Origin: Trichosphaerium sp. ATCC 40318
Taxonomy: Eukaryota > Discosea > Flabellinia > Trichosidae
NCBI GenBank assembly: GCA_038496445.1
Contig: JALMLS010000577.1
Coordinates: forward strand, 620,001 to 684,000
Reading direction: 5' to 3'
Length of the DNA stretch: 64,000 bases
A model generated the notes under the pieces. It was given only the letters and a program-made list of their open reading frames with translations, was not told the DNA's origin and searched no databases. The number at the start of each line of letters is the position of its first letter. The first letter of the stretch is position 1. Both the position numbers and the translations under genes were made by a program. This document shows positions 56,516-64,000 of the stretch, one piece after another.

Positions 56516-56590
56516 GTTGTTGATGTTGTGTGAGTTGAAATTAATGATTAGATTAGCGGGAAATTGATTTTTAACGGCAGATTTTGACAT

Positions 56591-57227
56591 TCAAAAACCA
56601 GTAACCGTTACACGTTTTTTTTTCCTGTAAATTAATTGTTTTCGCCAAGTATAGTGATACTGTGCGTAGTAGACGTATGTCATACATGTAATAGTATGCG
56701 AGTGTTCACTACAGATTACATACAACTAACGGTTATGCATTTGTTTTTTCTTCTCAGCAAGCACGGCAAGTACGCGTTCACTCTATCTTACGCGTGAAGC
56801 ACCATTTTAACGTGTTTGTGTTTTTTAATGTACCAAATAGCCTAAAACAAAACAGAGCATCTTTTACGTTAGTAAATCTGTACTGTGACGCGTAAAGCAT
56901 GCTTCTTCAGGAGTTTTAATGCAAGCACTAAAAAGCGCCATCTAGCTGACCGATAAGCTTAATTTACAGACTCTTACCGCGTTCAAAAGCTTAAGACAAC
57001 ACTAACAGTTCTAAAGAAAGCGAAATACCACAAGGACAACTTTGTCCTACGCTTTCTGCGATTCATTAAACTATATCGGTACTGCCACTGTCAATACTAC
57101 CCTTTTATCATAGCAAATTTTGCTAACCGTTAAAAATTTCTGGGCACCTGCAAAGTGATTAAAAAAAAGCAAACCATACTGCATCTCGTTTTTGCTGTTT
57201 ATTAAATTATAGTTCACTCGATCTACT
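56591..57227. other. Intergenic, no gene seen
   Basis: About 640 bases between the basic protein gene and the decayed F-box/repeat gene; no supported exon or repeat. Confidence 0.4.
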
Positions 57228-58131
57228 TTAATAATAGATGACTTGTGTGCGCTCATCTGGTTTACCCAAAACCTGAGCCTCAAGCTGTCCATTTTCATTC
57301 CATTCTCTTGCTTCTCCGTCCAGTTGGTTATCAACAAATGAACATACGCTTTTAAGCTGCCCACTTTCATACCACTCTTTGGCTTCACCATGTAGTTTAT
57401 CGTCTGCCACCATTTGTTGCAAATGAAGTTGCCCATTTTCATACCACACTTTAGCTTCACCATTCTGTCTACCATCAACCCAAGTGTCAAGGTTCTTGAG
57501 TTGCCCATTTTCGTGCCAGTCCCGAGCTTCACCATGTATCTTACCGTCAACCCAACTATTATGTCTCTTGAGTATTCCGCTTGCATACCACGCTTTGTAC
57601 TCGCCCGTTTTATTCCCATCAGCCCAAGGGACACATTCTGTGAGGTTCCCATTTTCGTACCATGCTTTCATTTCACCGTGTTGTTTAAATACACTGTCCT
57701 TTGAGTTGTCCATTTTCATACCATTGCTTTACTTCGCCATTTATCGTATTGTTTTCCCAAAAAATAAGTTCCTGTAGTTGTCCATTTTCGTACCATGCTT
57801 TGAATTCTCCTTGTCGTTTGTCGTCAACCCATATACCTTGATTTTTAACCTGTCCGTTTTCATACCACTCTGTACGTTCTCCGTTAAGTTTATCATCTAT
57901 CATTGTCTGCTGTAACTGTAGTTTAATTTGAATATACCACTTTCATAGCATTAATGACAGCACACCCGCCCATTTTTATACCAGCTTATCCATACTCCCT
58001 TACGGTTCACTAATTCATCGAAGTGTGTATTTAGCGCGGCCGTCTTCGATAACGTATGGAATTTTGTGAAGGCATGTACAAATGTAATGTTGAATTTCAT
58101 GTGGAATATCCAGTAGATTACCAGAAGACAT
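57228..58131 (-). pseudogene. Decayed F-box plus MORN/YwqK-type repeat gene
   Basis: The minus strand starts with ATG at 58131 and an F-box-like helix (NLLDIPHEIQHYICTCLH) and then loses frame near 58030. The next piece (NTHFDELVNRKGVWISWYKN) ends in a stop near 57960. Further repeats are in two frames: 57903-57685 (ERTEWYENGQVKNQGIWVDD) and 57719-57228 (GEARDWHENGQLKNLDTWVD and six more). At least three frame breaks separate recognisable repeats, so the gene is dead or in need of resequencing. The repeat unit is that of the genes at 24683 and 59050. Confidence 0.75.
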
Positions 58132-59049
58132 TGTTGCTTTGTGGTACTTCCTACAACAAAGCTATAAAGTGATCAGAAATAAACAACCATGTGTAAAAGG
58201 ACAGTAACATTTTAACTGACGCCATAAAATAGGAACATAGATACAATGCTACAAAAGCTATTGATAGACCATAAGTCTGTTCAATTATCACGTGAGTGAT
58301 TAAAAAACAACTTTCAGGTTTGCCCGGTATTTCTATGGACGCTGTCATTTCGTGATGACTCTATACTTACAGTACTTTGAAAAAAATAAAAGCCAAGAGA
58401 TTTCGTTGCATTTTCTTAACATGTTTAAGAAGCTATGAACAGCGTCTGAAGTTACACTCACCTTACAATAGTTTAGTATTTATGTTACTTCGCTCTGCCT
58501 GAACTGTTCATATCATTGTTGTATTGCTGAGTTAGTACGATTACTTAATAGCGTTGCTTAGGTTCCCAGAAATTTCAACGAAAGCTACAAACACGTGTTC
58601 TCGGAACAAAAATTTCAGCGAGACTTTTTCGAAAATAGTATTTCCAGATCACCAACCTTTTCCAGAACGCATGAAAGTTTGTATAAGGATGTGCAGCTTT
58701 ACAGCTGTGCTAACAGCAGTCAAGACCACTTCCTTACATTTTGTCACTAACAAAAAATAAAAGGACTATGGTAGATACTCTAGCCTGGACAATGCTATTT
58801 GTTGCAGAGCGACAATAGCTGTTGACAGTCTTGAATGACACTAGAAATCATACTGTTGGTATAATACAGTGTGCTAGTAAGGGTATAAGAAATAAAACGT
58901 TGTATGGTCAATATGTTAGCAAGTGGCTCACCAACAGTCTTCTAAAGTAAGTACTATCTGTCTTAGACTCATAACTTGCTAAAAATAGAAACCGTTTCGC
59001 ATCACATTACAGAAGTTTACTCCTACAAGTTGTTTATAACCTCATAACA
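58132..59049. other. Intergenic, no gene seen
   Basis: About 920 bases between the divergent decayed and intact F-box/repeat genes. Short frames at 58151-58348 and 58554-58760 show no family features. Confidence 0.4.
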
Positions 59050-60517
59050 ATGGCAGCGCAACGAAAGGTAGGTTGCACTCGTTTAAAAGGAAACTAATGC
59101 TAAAACAAGGAAAAACCTCAAACGGCATACACTACACGTCTACTAGACCTTCCAAGTGAGCTACACAAGGAAATAGCAGACTTAGACGGAGATTTATTTG
59201 TAATGTGGCCTCTACTGTCTAAACGAATGGCAACATCATCACGGTTTAATAGAAGTCTCGAAAAGAATGGTGAATGGGTTAGATGGAATAGATACTCCGA
59301 AATAGAATGTGAGTTTCATTTCCTCAACGGTAAGAAACACGGAGAGGCAAAGAAGTGGTACTGTAATGGACAGATGGCACCAAAGGAGGTGTATGTCAAC
59401 GGTTTACACCATGGTGAGAGCATATCTTGGCATATGAAGAGGCAGTCTGCAACTGGTGAACAAGGTCAAATCAAAAATCACTTTCATTTTATCGAAGGGA
59501 AATTATCAGGAGATTATAAAAAATGGCATGAAAATGGGCAATTACGCTTGCACACGACTTATATCGATGATGAGAAGCAAGGAGAGTTTAAGCAGTGGTA
59601 CAATAATGGGCAGTTAAGGATTGCAACTTCGTACATTGGCGGGCAAGAGAACGGCGAGCATACGGTTTGGTATAAAGAGGGACAACGCAAATCGCATGGC
59701 ATGTGGGTCAATGGTGAGCAAAATGGAGAACACAAATCATGGCACGATAACGGACAAATAAAATCACGCGGTTTGTGGGTTAACGGTAAACAAACTGGTG
59801 ACTTCAGGGTTTGGTATGCGGATGGAAAAATAGTTTCCCAAACCACGTGGGTTGATGGTAAACAGGACGGAGAACACAAAGCGTGGTATAGTAATGACCA
59901 ACTCATGACAAGTTCTCTATGGGTCGATGGTAAGCTAAATGGGGAATATAGCGAGTGGTATGAGAACGGACAGTTGAAAGGACTGGTAATGTTTGTCAAT
60001 GGTAAGGAAAATGGAGCCTACAAAGAATGGTACCAAAATGGTCAGTTGAAACGTGTCCGCATTTTTCTCGATGGTATAAGACATGGATCTCACAAGGAGT
60101 GGTGGGAGCATGGCCAACTAGCAAAGCAATATGAAATGGTTGACGGTAAAAAGGAAGGGGAATACAAGGAGTGGCATCTCAATGGTAAACTAGAAACTCT
60201 TTGTCATTTCGCAAATGATTTGAGAGAAGGAGTACAAAAAGTGGAATCACAAAGGACACCTGAAGGAGAAGTGTACTTATGTGAATGGAGAACTAGAAGG
60301 GGAGTATGAAAGTTGGTTTCATGATAATACAAGCCAATACAAAACGCATACTACCTATGTCAGTGGAAAGCTAGAAGGGACGTACAGATGTTGGCATTCT
60401 AATGGTAAATTGATGGAACATAGTCAATATGTCAGTGGAATAGTAACTGGATTATTCAAGACCTGGGATAGTGATGGTGTATTGCTCCAATGTTGGACTG
60501 ACATTAAGGTGGATTGA
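59050..60517 (+). CDS. Long F-box-like protein with MORN/YwqK-type repeats, one frame break
   Basis: Exon 1 is 59050-59067 (MAAQRK); a 42-base intron is followed by exon 2 from 59110. The F-box-like part reads RLLDLPSELHKEIADLDGD and FVMWPLLSKRMATSSRFN. About sixteen repeats of 20-23 residues follow with the consensus x-W-Y-x-N-G-Q-L-x(5)-W-V-D/N-G-K-x-x-G-E-x-K (KAWYSNDQLMTSSLWVDGKL, SEWYENGQLKGLVMFVNGKE). Near 60240 the frame shifts by one base: the first frame ends at 60307-60309, while repeats continue in the next frame to the stop at 60515-60517 (ESWFHDNTSQYKTHTTYVSG). The break may be a real mutation trimming the last three repeats or a sequencing error. It faces the decayed relative at 57228-58131. 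Confidence 0.7.
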
Positions 60518-60809
60518 ATACTATGAAAATCATTGATGGCACTCACATTGCATCTAGTCGTTGTGACAAACTTAGGTCCTTGTAAATACAACTAAAACAT
60601 GTACATACTAATTTAAATTGAACGTTTTGAATATTCTGTTTCAGTCTCGTGCTTTGAACACGTTTTGTTTTTTATTCCTGTGTGGGCAGTAACGCACTAA
60701 TAAGTGTACAACAAGCATGAATTTATGTCACATCCACGGAACTGAGAAATATGTAAGTTAATGAGAAGTTCATCAATTGACAATCTCATAACTCAAAGTT
60801 TAGTCCAAA

Positions 60810-61177
60810 CTAATGTCTGGTCCAATTGTACGGATAAATACGTTCACGCCATGATGGAATGATCAATGTCAATACCAATATCACAATCACAAGTAATATA
60901 ACAAGTACAGTGAAAACTGCTACAGGTACTATAGGAAAATCAGAACCACCATCTGGTTGAGATGAAGATGAAGAAAACAAAATAACTTTCCACGTGTATC
61001 TACAAGTTATTTTAAGGAAAGGCTATAACTTTGGTTTCACTATCAAGAGTATCACTTGCTTTCTGGAAAGCATGAGTTGATATTGTCTATAAGCGAGATG
61101 TTTTGTTGGTCAACGACACAATCATCTCTGAAGTTAATCAATGGCAGCATATCGATTTCCTGGAACAGCAACTTCAT
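60810..61177 (-). CDS. Small single-pass membrane protein
   Basis: Two exons: ATG at 61177 (MKLLFQEIDMLPLINFRDD) and, after an intron of about 60 bases, FSSSSSQPDGGSDFPIVP running into a strong membrane helix (VAVFTVLVILLVIVILVLTLI) and a short basic tail ending YPYNWTRH at 60810-60812. Ser/Gly-rich stalk before the helix suggests type I topology, but no signal peptide is seen in the first exon, so an upstream exon may be missing. It is close behind the F-box/LRR gene on the same strand. Confidence 0.4.
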
Positions 61178-61257
61178 ATAATCTCGAATTACAAATCTAA
61201 GTGAACATTGGTTTTACAAAGGCAAAAAGTTGGAAAAAAATGCTTGGGAGCTTGGCT

Positions 61258-62295
61258 TTATTTGTACACCTGATGAGCATTGTCAAGGTATCTGAGAACC
61301 CTGTCGGATACCAATGGACATCTTTGTATATTTATTGAGTGTACTCCAGCCAATGCTTTTACACCTTCATCTGTCACCTTAGTATTTTCTAAGATTATAG
61401 TATGCACACCTGACAACGCTTTAACTCCTTCATCTGTAACTGATGTACTACATAAATTAATCTCATGTACGCCAGACAGAGCGTTGACACCCACATCAGT
61501 AACATACGTTTCTCCTAAAGATACAGAGTAAGCGCCAGCAAGAGTTTTAATGCCAACATCACTGATACACCCACAACCGAATAAGTTTATTGTATGTACT
61601 CCAGATAGGGCAGTTATACCTTTATCCGTTACTTTAGAACCCATTAGATTAATAGTATGAACTCCAGCAAGTGCTATTATACCTTCATCAGTTACTTTAA
61701 GACAAGCACTTAAGTTTATTTCATGAACGCCTTTAAGGCATTTAACACCTTCATTATCTACCATAGTACGTGACAGGTTAATTGTGTGTACACCAGATAG
61801 ATACTTCAAACATTCGCCGGAAATATTTCTGTTCCTTCTGAGGTTGATAGTGTGTACTCCTGACAGTTCTTTAATTCCTTCATCTGTTATGTTGTAGCAT
61901 CCTGCAAGGTTAAGATATCTCACTCCTGATAGGTTAGATAGTTGATTGTCGTTTGTTCTCATGTGACACGTGATCATACTGTTTCTAATGATACCCTTGT
62001 AATCACGTATTCCGCTTGTGTATGGCTGCTTGAACTTTATTTTGTTGTACCCGAGATGATAGTGGATTATATCTGCAAAAAAGGTACATGATGCTGCTAC
62101 AGCATGTCTTGGTTTGTCTGGAAGGTGTTCGAATATTAAATAAGCTACTTCTAACGGCATAGTCAAGAAATTTGTTTGTTCGTAATTAAACTCCTTAGAG
62201 CTAGTGTACAGGTAAGTTACATTTAAAAATGATAACAAACGCAAAAAACGCGCTTGGCTACATAACTTGTTCGAAATAATGGATGCCAAGCGCAT
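61258..62295 (-). CDS. F-box protein with regular GVHTINL leucine-rich repeats
   Basis: 345 codons from ATG at 62295. The N-terminal 45 residues are not informative and could partly be intron; the F-box-like stretch is TMPLEVAYLIFEHLPDKPRH with AASCTFFADI. About ten leucine-rich repeats of 22-25 residues follow, unusually regular: ALAGVHTINLMGSKVTDKGI, ALSGVHTINLFGCGCISDVG, ALSGVHEINLCSTSVTDEGV. They are of the cysteine-containing or AMN1-like type, with I-T-D-E-G-I/V between strands. Stop at 61258. Likely a substrate receptor of an SCF ligase. A decayed relative is at 15549-15800. The high identity among units suggests recent internal duplication. Confidence 0.75.
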   Translation of the reverse strand: MRLASIISNKLCSQARFLRLLSFLNVTYLYTSSKEFNYEQTNFLTMPLEVAYLIFEHLPDKPRHAVAASCTFFADIIHYHLGYNKIKFKQPYTSGIRDYKGIIRNSMITCHMRTNDNQLSNLSGVRYLNLAGCYNITDEGIKELSGVHTINLRRNRNISGECLKYLSGVHTINLSRTMVDNEGVKCLKGVHEINLSACLKVTDEGIIALAGVHTINLMGSKVTDKGITALSGVHTINLFGCGCISDVGIKTLAGAYSVSLGETYVTDVGVNALSGVHEINLCSTSVTDEGVKALSGVHTIILENTKVTDEGVKALAGVHSINIQRCPLVSDRVLRYLDNAHQVYK

Positions 62296-62466
62296 AGTGT
62301 GTAGTGTGGGCGAATGAATAAACGTACGTAAGAAGATGTTTTGTCATAGCGTCCTCTGTGAATTGTTAGCAAGGTTTCTTTTTCAATGAAAAAGCTGCCT
62401 TAAAATACAGGTAACTTATAAATGTTGTTTCTTCAAACGTCATTTACGTCATAAACGGATCAAAAC

Positions 62467-64000
62467 ATGTTCAACACATCAACTGTATTCCTGTTATGTA
62501 TCTTACCTATTGTTTACGCGTGTTCCGTACTTGTACAACCCGTACGCCAACAAAGACTCTAACCATTACTAAACCACTAAGGGTATACACGTGAACTATT
62601 ACAGCTGTTCGAATGATCCATACAAGTACGTCAAGTTTGTTTGGTGAGTTTAACGGCTTATAATTTCTTTTCTACAGGTACATCTTCTCTCTTGGCGAAT
62701 GGAACTATTTAGGACCTGTTGGTATTAATTTTACTATGTTTTAGTCGTAGTGACCTCTTATTAGGTGAAACAGCACATGCGACCTTTGATACACGTGATG
62801 GCGCTGTTGAGAAGTACCCAACTACTGATGCTGTTATTTTATGTGATGGTACGTTATTTTTCGAACACGTGATTCTCGCTGGCTTACCTATTGGAATTTA
62901 AGAACTCATTGACCCCACCACACATGATTACAGTATCTCTGCAAATTGTACTCCAGACGGGCTTATGTGGATTGTAAACCAGAACGGTACAAAAATCGGG
63001 CAATTTAAATTCGAATTTCTCCATGAAGACAACTTTTTGTAAGTCATTAAAGGTTTGTAGTAAATATCTGACTTTTCATTACATAGCTATGAAGCCCTCC
63101 TATTCTTTTATGATCCTGACACTGATAACTTCGTTATCCAATTTGGTTCCTCTCATATGGATGCTATTAATGTTCTTGTATCACGTGATACTTTTGAAAT
63201 TGTGTCAAGAGTAACAGCTGATAAGGTGCGTAAAGATGTTGTTGTAATCAAAGTTATATTGACGTATTATGTAGATGCCATCAACTACGTGGTGTCGCTC
63301 GTATACAGTAAAGGACGGTGCATGCTTCGCGCAAAATGATTGTGAACAGTTCACCAATTTGACAACAGTCGAATACGTAAGTGTTCAAGAAAGCAACCAA
63401 ATCTCTATTTTATTTCTTGCCAAGAGCGTTGTATTCTTTTTTATCAATACTCACCATCTAACGAGAATATTAGTATTCAGATGCTAAGATACTTAACCTT
63501 GTAGACAGTTTCGCCTATCAGTGCAGTGTACCATACTTATCATATGTCTATAATCCATCGTAAGTAAACAAAGAATTAGAAAAAATATGCATAATGCTAA
63601 CTTGAGTACAATAGGACAGGACTTACAAGACCAATAGAGAGTACCTTTACGCATACTTCCTACAAAAAAATTGGTAATATGCATCAAGCTATAAGAAAAT
63701 TAGATGAAAATACGGTAGAAGTCTACACGTGGCCGCCATTCACTGGTACGCATTAAATTTGGACAAGAATCTAAACACTTTTTTTTTTCTTTCTCCTTGT
63801 TTTAGTCACCTAGCACTTTCTACGCCCTTTTAGTATCCTTGGGTATTTTAATCATATTTTTAATGCGTTCATACGTGGCGATATACCAGTCAAGGAAAAA
63901 CCAAGCACTGAAAAGTGCTTTGAAACAGTTGGCTTTTTTTCTTCTTTTTCTACGAATTTTGGTTTCGTCTTTTTACTGCGGCTTCTGGGTGTTATCTTGT
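62467..64000 (+). CDS. Signal-peptide receptor with multipass membrane C-terminus, truncated by window end
   Basis: ATG at 62467 with a signal peptide (NTSTVFLLCILPIVYACS). About nine exons can be joined in one frame: KFVWYIFSLGEWNYLGPV, ETAHATFDTRDGAVEKYP, YSISANCTPDGLMWIVNQ, ALLFFYDPDTDNFVIQFGSS, DGACFAQNDCEQFTN and DENTVEVYTWPPF. After an intron ending at 63832 two membrane helices appear (SLGILIIFLMRSYVAIY; LAFFLLFLRILVSSFYCGFW), separated by a basic loop. The window ends inside the second helix, so the number of helices is unknown; a 7TM receptor is likely. Ectodomain cysteines suggest disulfides. Possibly related to the DOMON receptor at the other end, but no DOMON motif is firm. Confidence 0.55.

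Noticed and set aside
59559-59999. Minus-strand frame of 146 codons over the MORN-like repeats
   Set aside because: Periodic antisense image of the plus-strand repeats; no independent support.
1-64000. tRNA, rRNA or CRISPR features
   Set aside because: No convincing tRNA B-box with a foldable cloverleaf, no rRNA-like sequence and no spaced direct repeats were noticed; a covariance-model scan would be needed to exclude small RNAs.

Overview
The window is nuclear DNA of an intron-rich, AT-rich eukaryote, most likely a protist; the exact lineage cannot be fixed from sequence alone. Genes are cut by many short introns (about 37-150 bases, mostly GT-AG, with a striking preference for GTAC at the donor and at least two GC-AG introns). 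Recognisable eukaryotic genes include METTL14, EXO1, ZMAT5 (U11/U12 snRNP 20K), a FUT8-like fucosyltransferase, an S28 serine carboxypeptidase, a GABA-B-like class C GPCR, BTB, kelch, F-box, START and SPRY proteins. Gene models below were spliced by eye; internal exon boundaries are approximate unless stated.

Layout. 1-2779 (+): DOMON ectodomain joined to a class C 7TM receptor. 2988-4932 (-): S28 peptidase. 5650-7517 (-): kelch repeats with a C-terminal F-box. 7805-9999 (-): NIT-domain membrane protein. 10420-13720 (-): EXO1, divergent from a BTB gene (13953-15366, +). 15549-16867: debris, namely an LRR relic, a deleted copy of a HEPN-like gene and an orphan open frame. 16991-21879 (-): large F-box / beta-helix / helical-repeat / SPRY gene. 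22100-23012 and 23255-23844 (+): a secreted protein and a basic protein. 23936-24476 (-): ZMAT5. 24683-25424 (+): F-box-like plus MORN/YwqK-type repeats. 25774-26746 (+): ubiquitin fused to a 2-oxoglutarate dioxygenase. 27155-30281 (-): two tandem copies of a putative HEPN family with an N-terminal acylation signature. 31551-32523 (+): secreted six-cysteine repeat protein. 32798-41752 (-): a run of minus-strand genes (unknown protein, START protein, METTL14, FUT8-like, unknown). 41820-43209 (-) and 54431-55738 (+): an inverted pair of short-chain dehydrogenase genes. 43613-46853 (-): a FUBI-like ubiquitin-like domain ending in GG, followed directly by a type II membrane protein. 47189-53301: complete Ty3/gypsy retrotransposon with identical 93-bp LTRs. 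56068-56515 (-): small basic protein. 57228-58131 (-): decayed F-box/repeat gene. 59050-60517 (+): long F-box/repeat gene with one frame break. 60810-61177 (-): small membrane protein. 61258-62295 (-): F-box/LRR gene. 62467-64000 (+): signal-peptide receptor with multipass C-terminus, cut by the window end.

Themes. Ubiquitin biology recurs: two new-looking ubiquitin or ubiquitin-like fusions, several F-box proteins and a BTB protein. The F-box plus repetitive MORN-like or LRR architectures resemble families shared between amoebae or other protists and their giant viruses, and both occur here as live and decaying copies. The putative HEPN family (RNxxxH motif, possible myristoylation and palmitoylation) is the best candidate for an undescribed system: three related loci, one of which has lost exactly its HEPN exon. 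The hexamer CACGTG is strongly over-represented across introns, exons, intergenic DNA and even the retrotransposon LTR.
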